A stretch of DNA of 51,391 bases, from positions 1-51,391 of the forward strand of contig LJHR01000020.1 of assembly GCA_001296005.1 (NCBI GenBank). Reading direction: 5' to 3'. Numbering within the stretch: position 1 is the first letter of the stretch; each line of letters begins with the position of its first letter. A program made the position numbers and the translations under genes. The stretch comes from an alpha proteobacterium AAP38. Its GTDB lineage: Bacteria > Pseudomonadota > Alphaproteobacteria > Azospirillales > Azospirillaceae. Positions 34,401-41,687 of this stretch are shown here, in pieces. Under the pieces are notes generated by a model that was not told where the DNA came from, did no database searches, and worked only from the letters and a program-made list of their open reading frames with translations.

Positions 34401-34496
34401 CCGCCGGCCCACGGGACTGGCGGCACTGTCGGGGGAAGCGAGCGAACAAGGCAACCATGACGGCATGTCCTGCCGTCCGGCTTTGTGAGGATCGCG
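34401..34496 (+). ncRNA. Structured 5' leader 1 (cis-regulatory RNA candidate)
   Basis: Elements in order: an upstream hairpin CCGCC/GGCGG (34401-34423); GCGA (34438-34441) that can pair with TCGC (34492-34495), one base before the ATG; ACAAGGC (34446-34452) pairing with GCTTTGT (34480-34486, one G-U); an inner hairpin GACGGCA/TGCCGTC (34459-34465 and 34471-34477) with a five-base loop. The ribosome-binding sequence GTGAGG sits in the internal loop between the two lower stems. The same plan recurs at 34991-35086 with a different inner hairpin. Function unknown; translational control is inferred from the masked start region. Confidence 0.6.
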
Positions 34497-34883
34497 ATGA
34501 AGAACCTGTTTTCCGCCTTGATCCTTTCCACCCTTGCCCTGGCCATCACCGGCCCTGCCCTTGCCGATATCACGGGCCTGAACGCCGCCTGTGGCGGCTT
34601 GCCCACCGCCCCCTCCGTGACTCACGGCGACAGCGCCGATGAAACGGCCATGCGCGCCTATGGCGCTGGCATGCGTGACTATACGGCCCGCCTGATGACC
34701 TATCTCACCTGCCTGGACAATCACCCGGCCAGCAGCGCCGACATGGCGTCGGCCAGCTACCGGCGCGAGGTGATCAGCCATCGTCAGCAGGTGGTGGATC
34801 AGTTGGAAAAAACCGTCACCCGCTTCAATGCCGAACTGAAGACTTTCAAGTCGCGGCAGGCCCAGGTGGCTGCCATTCCGTGA
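34497..34883 (+). CDS. Small secreted protein, paralogue 1
   Basis: A 128-residue protein. The signal peptide (residues 1-23) ends A-L-A|D. The mature part is helical with two Cys, one near 32 and one in Y-L-T-C-L-D-N, spaced as in the paralogue 200 bases downstream, and ends with a charged helix F-N-A-E-L-K-T-F-K-S-R-Q. I do not know a named family; similar short proteins with C-L-D and N-A-E-L-R-x-F-K occur in alphaproteobacteria. The ATG at 34497 is preferred over a GTG four codons earlier because it matches the paralogue and the leader ends against it. Confidence 0.8.
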   Translation: MKNLFSALILSTLALAITGPALADITGLNAACGGLPTAPSVTHGDSADETAMRAYGAGMRDYTARLMTYLTCLDNHPASSADMASASYRREVISHRQQVVDQLEKTVTRFNAELKTFKSRQAQVAAIP

Positions 34884-34990
34884 ACCCATGCAGCCTACGC
34901 ATGACAGATTCCTGTGTCAGCGGTGTCATTAACGATCTTTCCCTCTTTCGCTGCATCGCAACCGCTTTATACTGCACCGCACAAGAACAC

Positions 34991-35086
34991 GGTTCCGGCC
35001 CGATCCGGACCATTGAAGGGAGCGAACGTACAAGGCCCGAAACGTCGGTGGCATCCCGCCCCGGTTCCAGCTTTGTGAGTATCGCT
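34991..35086 (+). ncRNA. Structured 5' leader 2 (cis-regulatory RNA candidate)
   Basis: Same architecture as leader 1: upstream hairpin GGT-CCGG/CCGGACC (34991-35011, one bulge); AGCGA (35021-35025) pairing with TCGCT (35082-35086) next to the ATG; ACAAGGC (35030-35036) with GCTTTGT (35070-35076); inner hairpin GGTGG/CCGCC (35047-35051 and 35056-35060, one G-U). Spacings between the lower stems are identical to leader 1 (four bases on the 5' side, five on the 3' side), while the inner and upstream hairpins differ in sequence yet still pair. Confidence 0.6.
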
Positions 35087-35470
35087 ATGAAAAAGCTCTA
35101 TTCCGCTCTGATCCTCTCCGCCCTGGCCCTGCTGGCTGCTGGTCAGTCCCAGGCCGCCCACCCCGCGCTGAAGCGCCTCTGCGGTGAGGCTCCGGCTGCC
35201 CCGCAGTTGATCGAAGGCACGACCGCCACCCGCGATAGCATGGTGCAGGTCGCCGGCTCCGTCCGCGGCTTCGCGGACCAGTCGCTGAACTACCTGTCCT
35301 GCCTGGACAGCCAGCCGGCCTCCACCTCCTATATGGCGCAGCCGTCCTTCCGGGCCCAGCTGTCCGCCTATCGCGATCAGGTTGCCGACCGCCTGGAATT
35401 GACCGTGAACGCCTACAACGCCGAACTGCGCGACTTCAAGGCGCAGCAGGCCCAGGTGGCACAGAAGTAA
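35087..35470 (+). CDS. Small secreted protein, paralogue 2
   Basis: A 127-residue protein: signal peptide to about residue 23 (S-Q-A-A|H), then a helical domain with Cys near 32 and in Y-L-S-C-L-D-S, ending Y-N-A-E-L-R-D-F-K-A-Q-Q. It is clearly related to paralogue 1 over its full length, including N-terminus, C-L-D motif and terminal helix. The frame reaches 34880, but the extension covers leader 2 and has no signal peptide. A strong terminator follows. Role unknown; the paired Cys and export suggest a periplasmic or surface structural or binding role. Confidence 0.82.
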   Translation: MKKLYSALILSALALLAAGQSQAAHPALKRLCGEAPAAPQLIEGTTATRDSMVQVAGSVRGFADQSLNYLSCLDSQPASTSYMAQPSFRAQLSAYRDQVADRLELTVNAYNAELRDFKAQQAQVAQK

Positions 35471-35497
35471 GGACCGGCACCGACCGTTGGTCCTGAC

Positions 35498-35529
35498 AAA
35501 AGGGCGGGTGGCAACACCCGCCCTTTTTT
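35498..35529 (+). terminator. Rho-independent terminator after paralogue 2
   Basis: AAAGGGCGGGTG and CACCCGCCCTTT form a long stem around GCAA, followed by TTTTG. It ends the two-gene secreted-protein transcript and also faces the convergent esterase gene. Confidence 0.92.
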
Positions 35530-35540
35530 GTTTTGGCCCC

Positions 35541-36500
35541 TCACCGCCCCAGTAGGAACCGCAGCGGCACCGCCACCCGCTTGCGCCACGCCACCTCATT
35601 ATGCGGTTCGCCCTCATATAGCGTCGTCACCCAATCCTTGCCCTGGACATAGCCCAGGCCCGGCATGAAGGCGTCCACCTTGGACTGAAACGGCGGATAG
35701 AAACTGTCCAGTTCGGCATTGCCAAGGTCGAAATAGATCCGGTTCCTGCCAGCGCGCGGCAGGTTTCCCTTCACCCAGCCGATGAAAGCATCGGCAATCG
35801 CGCCCATCCGCGCGTCACCGCTCTTGATCCAATCGAAATTGGTGACACTGGGCCAATGGGTTGAAACACACCCCGCCGCCCCGAACACCGCCGGATAGCG
35901 GATCAGGGCGTAAAGCGAGATCAGGCCGCCCATGCTGGACCCCATGATGGCCGTATCCGCCGGGCCGGACCGCGTGCGGTATGTCGCGTCGATGAAGGGC
36001 TTCAACTCCTTCACCAGGAAATCGACATAGCCATCGGACAGGGCCGGCCCGCCCGACCCCTTCTCATAATCAGCCCGAATATCCGCCGGCACCGTCTCAT
36101 AGGGCGCCTGGGGCAGATATTCCCGGCTGCGATATTTGGTGTTCCACACCCCCACCACGATGGCGGGCTTCACCGCGCCCTCGCCCAACAGGCGCGCCAT
36201 GGCCTCATCCACACCCCATTCCCCGAACGGGGTGGAGGCCGGGTCGAACAGGTTCTGGCCATCATGCATATAAAGCACGCTGAAACTCTCCCTGCCCCCC
36301 TCATACCCCGGCGGCAGCCAGACATCGACACGGCGCGGCTCCGTCAGCGCGCTGGGGAACAGGTCGTACCGCCACAGGCTGCCCGCCGATACCGGCACCG
36401 GCACGGGTTTCGGCACAGGCCCGGCGGCGGCCAGCACGGGCAGCGGCAGAAGCGGCAGGGTCAGCGCCCCTAGCAGGGCACGGCGGCTGGGCTGAAACAT
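35541..36500 (-). CDS. Secreted esterase, alpha/beta hydrolase (Fes/IroE-like)
   Basis: A 319-residue protein with a twin-arginine-like N-terminus (S-R-R-A-L-L-G) and hydrophobic stretch, so exported. The fold is the esterase-D/enterochelin-esterase type: V-D-V-W-L-P-P-G-Y, L-Y-M-H-D-G-Q-N-L-F-D, nucleophile G-S-S-M-G-G near residue 190, and the His in G-E-P-H-N-E near 305. Possible substrates are siderophore or sugar esters. It is divergent from a GH13 glucosidase, with palindromic operators between, so carbohydrate-linked expression is possible. GGAGGA lies before the ATG. Confidence 0.88.
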   Translation of the reverse strand: MFQPSRRALLGALTLPLLPLPVLAAAGPVPKPVPVPVSAGSLWRYDLFPSALTEPRRVDVWLPPGYEGGRESFSVLYMHDGQNLFDPASTPFGEWGVDEAMARLLGEGAVKPAIVVGVWNTKYRSREYLPQAPYETVPADIRADYEKGSGGPALSDGYVDFLVKELKPFIDATYRTRSGPADTAIMGSSMGGLISLYALIRYPAVFGAAGCVSTHWPSVTNFDWIKSGDARMGAIADAFIGWVKGNLPRAGRNRIYFDLGNAELDSFYPPFQSKVDAFMPGLGYVQGKDWVTTLYEGEPHNEVAWRKRVAVPLRFLLGR

Positions 36501-36569
36501 CGTGGCGGTCCTCCGTTAACCTTGTCGTTGCCCCCAGGATCACCGCTTTCTTCCCCACGCCAACCGTAA

Positions 36570-36615
36570 ATACGTATGCGTCGCAGCGCAGCATGAAGGC
36601 GCATACGTATGCGCC
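36570..36615. promoter_or_regulatory. Two palindromic operator-like sites between esterase and GH13 genes
   Basis: GGCGCATACGTATGCGCC at 36598-36615 is a perfect 18-base palindrome. ATACGTAT at 36570-36577, continuing TGCGTCGC, is a second site on the same TACGTA core. Centres are 33 bases apart, about three helical turns, as expected for cooperative binding on one face. Sites of this type suit a LacI-family sugar regulator; no such gene is in the window. Confidence 0.55.
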
Positions 36616-36690
36616 CCATACCCGTCTGACGCTGCCGATTTTACGATAGGGGCAACAGAACAAGCGTTGAGTGCCGGGGGGAGTTCGATC

Positions 36691-38337
36691 ATGAGTGTGA
36701 CGGCAAACATGGTTCGCGCCGATGGGGCGGCGGGGCCTGACCAGGATGTCGCGCACCCCTGGTGGCGGGGCGCTGTCATCTATCAGATCTATCCGCGCAG
36801 CTTCGCCGACAGCAATGGCGACGGCATCGGCGACCTGAAGGGCCTGCTGGCCCATTTGGACCATGTGGCAAGCCTGGGCGCCGACGCCATCTGGATCTCG
36901 CCCTTCTTCAAGTCACCCATGGATGATTTCGGATACGATATATCCGATCATTGCGATGTCGATCCGATTTTCGGGACGATGGCGGACTGTGATGCGGTCA
37001 TCGCACGCGCCCACGCGCTGGGCCTGAAGGTCATCATCGATCAGGTCTATTCCCACACCTCCATCGAACATCCCTGGTTTCAGGAAAGCCGGCAGAACCG
37101 CACCAACCCCAAGGCCGACTGGTTCGTCTGGCAGGATGCGAAGCCCGACGGCACGCCGCCCAACAACTGGCAATCGGTGTTCGGCGGCCCGGCCTGGACC
37201 TGGGACGCCCGGCGCCGCCAATATTACATGCATAATTTCCTGTCCAGCCAGCCGGACCTGAACCTGCATAACCCTGAGGTGCAGGAAGCCATCAAGGGCG
37301 TGGCCCGGTTCTGGATGGACAAGGGCGTGGATGGCCTGCGCGTCGATGCCGCCAACTTCTTCATGCATGACCGGGAATTGCGCGACAATCCCATCAACCC
37401 GGAAGCCACCGCGCCCAAGCGCCCCTATGAGTTTCAGCGGCAGGTTCATAATATCTCGCAGCCGGAGAATCTGGGCTTCATCGAGGATCTGCGCACCCTG
37501 CTGGACAGTTACCCCGACCGTTTCATGGTGGCGGAGATGGGGGAGGCGCCGTTTGACATGGTGGCCGACTACACGCTGCCCGGCAAACGCTGCCATTCCG
37601 CCTATAATTTCTCCTTCCTCTATCACAAGCAGTTGGATGCCGGTGTGCCGCGCCGGGTGATCGGCGGCTGGAATCAGGCGTCGGGCGGGGCCTGGCCCTC
37701 CTGGACCTTCTCCAACCATGACGCGCCGCGCGCCATCAGCCGCTGGGGCGGCGATGTGCCGCCGCCGGCGCTCGCCCGCTGCCTGAATACGCTGCTGGTG
37801 TCGCTGCCCGGCTCCGTCTTCCTCTATTACGGGGAAGAACTGGGCCTGCCCCAGGCGCGGGTGGCGTTTGAGGATCTGGTTGACCCGGAGGCCATCGCCA
37901 ATTGGCCGCATACGCTGGGCCGCGATGGTGCCCGCACGCCCATGCCCTGGTCCAAGGATGCGCCCCATGCCGGCTTCTCCACGGCCAAGCCCTGGCTGCC
38001 CGTGGACAAGAACCACCTGCCGCTGGCCGTGGACGTGCAAACGGGCGATCCCGACAGCACCCTGTCGGTGACAAAGCGGCTCTTGGCCCGCCGCCGTGCC
38101 GAACCGGCCCTGCGCTGGGGCGACATCCGCTTCCGCCCGCCCGCCGATCCGGTGCTGGCCTTTGAACGCATCCACGCCGATGGCGACGTGCTGGTGGTGA
38201 TCAACCTCTCCGCCGAACCCGCCGCGCACGGCCTGATCGATGCTGCCAACTGGGTGCCTGTGGAAAGCGTTAACGGTGCCGAACTGTCATCCGGCACGCT
38301 GCCTGCCTATGGCGCGGTCATCGCACGGCGGGGGTAG
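36691..38337 (+). CDS. Alpha-glucosidase (GH13)
   Basis: A 548-residue cytoplasmic glucosidase of the oligo-1,6-/alpha-1,4-glucosidase group. The N-terminal W-W-R-G-A-V-I-Y-Q-I-Y-P-R-S-F, the Q-V-Y-S-H-T-S segment, nucleophile Asp219 (D-G-L-R-V-D-A-A), acid/base Glu282 (M-V-A-E-M-G-E) and stabiliser Asp344 (S-N-H-D-A-P-R) complete the GH13 set. It releases glucose from short alpha-glucans. I use the ATG at 36691 with GGGGGGAG upstream. Control probably through the palindromes at 36570-36615. Confidence 0.95.
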   Translation: MSVTANMVRADGAAGPDQDVAHPWWRGAVIYQIYPRSFADSNGDGIGDLKGLLAHLDHVASLGADAIWISPFFKSPMDDFGYDISDHCDVDPIFGTMADCDAVIARAHALGLKVIIDQVYSHTSIEHPWFQESRQNRTNPKADWFVWQDAKPDGTPPNNWQSVFGGPAWTWDARRRQYYMHNFLSSQPDLNLHNPEVQEAIKGVARFWMDKGVDGLRVDAANFFMHDRELRDNPINPEATAPKRPYEFQRQVHNISQPENLGFIEDLRTLLDSYPDRFMVAEMGEAPFDMVADYTLPGKRCHSAYNFSFLYHKQLDAGVPRRVIGGWNQASGGAWPSWTFSNHDAPRAISRWGGDVPPPALARCLNTLLVSLPGSVFLYYGEELGLPQARVAFEDLVDPEAIANWPHTLGRDGARTPMPWSKDAPHAGFSTAKPWLPVDKNHLPLAVDVQTGDPDSTLSVTKRLLARRRAEPALRWGDIRFRPPADPVLAFERIHADGDVLVVINLSAEPAAHGLIDAANWVPVESVNGAELSSGTLPAYGAVIARRG

Positions 38338-38354
38338 CGGCGAAGAAGTTTTAG

Positions 38355-38419
38355 CCCCTCGCTCACGAACGTGGGAGAGGGAGGGGCCCAAGCCGGAAGG
38401 CTTGGGAGGGTGAGGGCAA
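38355..38419. repeat. Family 1 palindromic repeat, copy C
   Basis: Almost base-for-base the same as copy A, including the CCCAAGCC/GGCTTGGG hairpin. It lies between the convergent ends of the GH13 and hydrolase genes and could terminate both. Confidence 0.85.
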
Positions 38420-38435
38420 CTCCGCCGGCGCCCCC

Positions 38436-39335
38436 CTACCGCCGCAACCGGTCCCGTATCTCCGCCTGGATCACGGGCCAAGCGCCTGATTGTGGGTCGA
38501 TCAGCTCGAAATGTCCGGCACCATCAATCTCCAGCTCCCGCAGCCCCGGCCCCAGGGCCTTAGCGCCATAGGCCTGGGCGAAGGTTGGCGGCACGATGAT
38601 GTCGCGCGTCCCGGAAACCAGCGTGAGAGACAGGCTTTTCGCCGGCGCCTCGCCCGGTGAGGTATCGGCAAAGGCCGCCTCCCCTCGCGTGGCGGCCCCG
38701 ATCAGCTTGTCCACCGTTTCCGGCCCGCCACAGGCTGCCGGCCCCCGCGCGCGGTAATCGCGCAGATCGACGATGCCGGCCAGCGACACTACCCCCGTCA
38801 CAGGCAAGGCGTCCGCCTTGTATAGCGGGCTGCCCTTGGGCAGCAGCGCGCGCCCGGCGGCCCAGACGGCCAGATGCCCGCCCGCCGAATGCCCCGCGAC
38901 GGCGACCCGCGTCAGGTCCAGCTTGTGTGGCCCGGCCAGGGTGCGGACCTGCTCCATGGCCGCCGACACATCCTGGAAGGTTCCGGGATAGCCGCCGCCG
39001 GCCTGCCCCAGCCGGCGATATTCAATATTCCACACAGCGATGCCAGCATCCGAAAGCGCCTTGGCCATCGGGTTCATCAATTCGAACGCCGGCACATCGC
39101 CCAACCAGCAACCGCCATGGATCAACACCAGCACCGGATGCGGTCCCGCCCCCGCCGGCAGCCACAGATCCCCAAATTGCTGCGCATCCTTGCCATAGGC
39201 CACCCGTACCCCGCCCGTCACCTTGGGCCGGGCCTGCAGGTCCTTGTATGTGAGGACCGGCGGCGGGTCGGCGGCCAGGGCGGATACCGACGCCGACAGC
39301 AGCAAGGCGGATACGAGAAGACAGGTACGCATCAT
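38436..39335 (-). CDS. Secreted alpha/beta hydrolase (BD-FAE-like esterase)
   Basis: A 299-residue protein with a signal peptide ending A-L-A|A near residue 21. The oxyanion loop L-I-H-G-G-C-W-L-G, the nucleophile elbow A-G-H-S-A-G-G near residue 147 and a C-terminal G-A-G-H-F-E-L mark a carboxylesterase of the kynurenine-formamidase-like/feruloyl-esterase branch. It is exported and may act on acetylated or feruloylated sugars, which would suit the GH13 neighbour; inference only. Start in an ATGATG pair at 39335. Confidence 0.87.
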   Translation of the reverse strand: MMRTCLLVSALLLSASVSALAADPPPVLTYKDLQARPKVTGGVRVAYGKDAQQFGDLWLPAGAGPHPVLVLIHGGCWLGDVPAFELMNPMAKALSDAGIAVWNIEYRRLGQAGGGYPGTFQDVSAAMEQVRTLAGPHKLDLTRVAVAGHSAGGHLAVWAAGRALLPKGSPLYKADALPVTGVVSLAGIVDLRDYRARGPAACGGPETVDKLIGAATRGEAAFADTSPGEAPAKSLSLTLVSGTRDIIVPPTFAQAYGAKALGPGLRELEIDGAGHFELIDPQSGAWPVIQAEIRDRLRR

Positions 39336-39416
39336 GGCTGGCAATCCATCTGGAAACGCCAGCCATGGTGGCGGGACCAGGACGCTGCGTCAATCCGAAC
39401 AAGACGCCGTCCAGCG

Positions 39417-40787
39417 CTACTTTCCAAGACCAAACAGGTTCGACGCGTCGGGTGGGGAGAACGTAATGCTGATCAAGATGGATTTGTCATCATCTCCCTT
39501 CTGATCAACATAACCATAGGCCAATTTGAGCCAGATGCCGGAATTCTTCTCGACAAGCTGCGTGAAACTGGCTTGGTAGCGCCAACGCTTGCGGTCGAAG
39601 TCCGGCACCACATTATCGGCATCGCGTGACTGATAGCCGGCTTGCAGGGCGAGGCGGTTCGTCTCCGACAAATGTTCCAGGCCACCCCAGGCGTCCCACG
39701 TATCGGCCCGGACCTCCGGTGTCGTCCCGTTGCCCGTCTTCACAAACTCATCAAAGCCAACCCTGGCGGAAGCGCCGATAACCCAGTATTCCAGCAGTGA
39801 ATCCTTTGGTGCCCCGAACAAAACGCCCATCGGATAGCGATAGGATGCCCAGAGGACGCTGCCGGAATCTTCAAATCCGCTCAACTTTCCCGAATTCCCA
39901 TGCCACACCATGCCACCGCCGACCTCCAGGCTCATGCCATACCTTGCGGCCTTATTGGCGACTTTCGTACATTCGGTGACTAGTTTATTGATCTCTGCAT
40001 CCTCAATGCTTGATATTGCTTGCTCGTCACTATCCTCAATTGCCTGAATCTGATCAGCTAAATCTTCCAAATCCTTGCGATCAGAGGAACTCATGGAAGG
40101 TGGATTTTCCTGCAAGCGATTGAATAGATCTTCATATTTCTTTCTTATTAACGCCCGCCTCTCCAAATCATTGGCGACTAATTTTTGTTGATTTTGCAAA
40201 ATTAACTCCATTCTTTCCTTAATAATTTTCCCATTTCTATTCAAACATAATTTCCAATCTGAATCCTTACTTTGAGCGTCAGTTTTGGCTAGAAGCGGAT
40301 CGCTATTGTTTAAAAGAGACGAACTAAAGCCCACTCCCATACGCGACCGCTGACGCTTGGCAACTTCCGTATCTGCAACACCTTCATAAATCGCCATATT
40401 AAAATGCGTTCGCATCCCGACTCTATATAAATCACCACCCTCAAGGTAATTATTATAACTCCTATCTCGAGAATCTTGCGCCAACCAGAACGGTGACACA
40501 TCCAGTGCTACGGCTTGCCCCTGCTCCCCACCAGACAGAACTTTGGGTAAGCTTAGAATAAATGGTTTAAGACCTGTAGAGGTTTGAACTTTCTCAGCAT
40601 TCTGATCTATGAGCCTTATTGCCGGGGAGGATGGTACGCCATAATCGAACGCAAACGCCCCCTTATCAGCAGCCTTTTTGTTAAGGATGTTGATATCTTT
40701 CTGCCCTTGGGGGGCCTCAGCCGCCCCAGCACTTGGTATTGCAAAAAAAGCAAAAAGCGAAAGCAGAGAATATTCATAGATCTTCAT
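39417..40787 (-). CDS. Outer-membrane beta-barrel-like protein with internal coiled coil
   Basis: A 456-residue protein. The signal peptide ends S-A-G-A|A near residue 23. Residues about 90-130 and 290-450 show alternating aromatic and polar strands typical of an outer-membrane barrel (M-G-V-L-F-G, W-G-G-L-E-H-L, W-L-K-L-A-Y-G-Y-V). Residues about 180-270 are a charged, heptad-like helix rich in Glu/Lys/Gln, an unusual insert for a barrel. The base composition is mosaic: the 5' half (about 40000-40787) is much richer in A/T than the 3' half and than the window. GGAGGAAGAA fixes the start at 40787. Family not recognised. Confidence 0.72.
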   Translation of the reverse strand: MKIYEYSLLSLFAFFAIPSAGAAEAPQGQKDINILNKKAADKGAFAFDYGVPSSPAIRLIDQNAEKVQTSTGLKPFILSLPKVLSGGEQGQAVALDVSPFWLAQDSRDRSYNNYLEGGDLYRVGMRTHFNMAIYEGVADTEVAKRQRSRMGVGFSSSLLNNSDPLLAKTDAQSKDSDWKLCLNRNGKIIKERMELILQNQQKLVANDLERRALIRKKYEDLFNRLQENPPSMSSSDRKDLEDLADQIQAIEDSDEQAISSIEDAEINKLVTECTKVANKAARYGMSLEVGGGMVWHGNSGKLSGFEDSGSVLWASYRYPMGVLFGAPKDSLLEYWVIGASARVGFDEFVKTGNGTTPEVRADTWDAWGGLEHLSETNRLALQAGYQSRDADNVVPDFDRKRWRYQASFTQLVEKNSGIWLKLAYGYVDQKGDDDKSILISITFSPPDASNLFGLGK

Positions 40788-40799
40788 TTCTTCCTCCAC

Positions 40800-41213
40800 T
40801 TACGAAAAATGGATATAAAAGAAATTTGAAACGACCTTTGATTTAATTATACTATTTTTTTGCTGAAGAAGACCATCTGGTCTCTTTTGCAAAACTTTAC
40901 CTGCTTTACTTAAAACTTCAACAGAGTGGCCATTCTGACTAACAGACAAAAACAGGGGCGCCGTATCCACTGCACCCAAACCAATACCAGTCACCGAAAT
41001 TCTGAGGTATTGCATTTTATAATTTAGAGCTTTCATTTCCTCATCGGAAAATGAAAAAAAATCATCGCCGTCTATTCCGGCCTGATCCGATGGCTCAGCA
41101 ACCCATGTACTTGGACTATCTTGTCTTTCCAGCAGAAAGACCCCCGCCATTCCATCACCGATAGTGGCATATATATCGACAGGCATCCCCTTTTTAGCCT
41201 TCCATACCGTCAT
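40800..41213 (-). CDS. Hypothetical protein in low-GC patch
   Basis: A 137-residue protein without signal peptide or membrane segment, beta-rich, with an acidic middle (G-I-D-G-D-D-F-F-S-F-S-D-E-E). No family recognised. The composition is A/T-rich like the start of the next gene, whose ATG is 12 bases downstream, so the two are probably one transcript. GAGGGGGT precedes the GTGATG start. Likely acquired together with the barrel protein. Confidence 0.65.
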   Translation of the reverse strand: MTVWKAKKGMPVDIYATIGDGMAGVFLLERQDSPSTWVAEPSDQAGIDGDDFFSFSDEEMKALNYKMQYLRISVTGIGLGAVDTAPLFLSVSQNGHSVEVLSKAGKVLQKRPDGLLQQKNSIIKSKVVSNFFYIHFS

Positions 41214-41687
41214 CACAGACCCCCTCGCTTTTAGCAGGACACGTGAGAGACAGACTTATTTTAGCGATTTGGTCATATTATCTTTATTTTTTAAAATTGT
41301 TCAAGATGTATTGTTCTCTGCTTTATATTAAATTAATCTAGAATTCCCACGCAGCGAAGCCCAATTTTTCAGCAATGGCCAGCATGGCAATTTATTCATC
41401 CGGAGATATTGTTAAAATCCACGCTCTGGCATTGAAATCGTTGAATATATAATGCTGACGGCAACATTCCTGAGCGTCAGAGCTGTTTTCGGCTGACCGC
41501 AAACAGCTACGGCGGCGAGCAACACCACGCCGCCCATGCAGCTTGAAGCCCGAACCGGGGATGGCGGGACCGAAACGGTTGAAGCATTCGGCGAAAACAT
41601 GGCTCTGCAAGGAGTTGCAAGCGCAGTAGAGAGCCATTGCGTCCCTTGATGCTCAAAAGCAACAAGGGACGCCAGGATGTGAGCGCC
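41214..41687. other. A/T-rich intergenic region with no confident gene
   Basis: From about 41217 to 41480 the sequence is very A/T-rich with homopolymer T tracts, fitting a promoter region for the 40800 gene or foreign DNA. From 41480 to 41640 the GC content returns. Two short overlapping minus-strand frames (Cys-rich, up to 81 codons) lack recognisable domains. No tRNA or IS end seen. Confidence 0.5.
41639..41672. terminator. Hairpin downstream of pit
   Basis: GCGTCCCTTG (41639-41648) and CAAGGGACGC (41663-41672) match perfectly, 10 of 10, around a 14-base loop. It lies 15 bases past the pit stop (minus strand). There is no T run, so termination is likely but not certain. Confidence 0.55.

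Noticed and set aside
34401-35086. Leaders as c-di-GMP (GEMM) or SAM-II riboswitches
   Set aside because: Conserved core strands of those classes are not present; the two-stem arrangement around the start codon differs from both.
41392-41637. Small Cys-rich minus-strand frame, possible transposase remnant
   Set aside because: No transposase motif or terminal repeats could be recognised, and an overlapping second frame is equally plausible.
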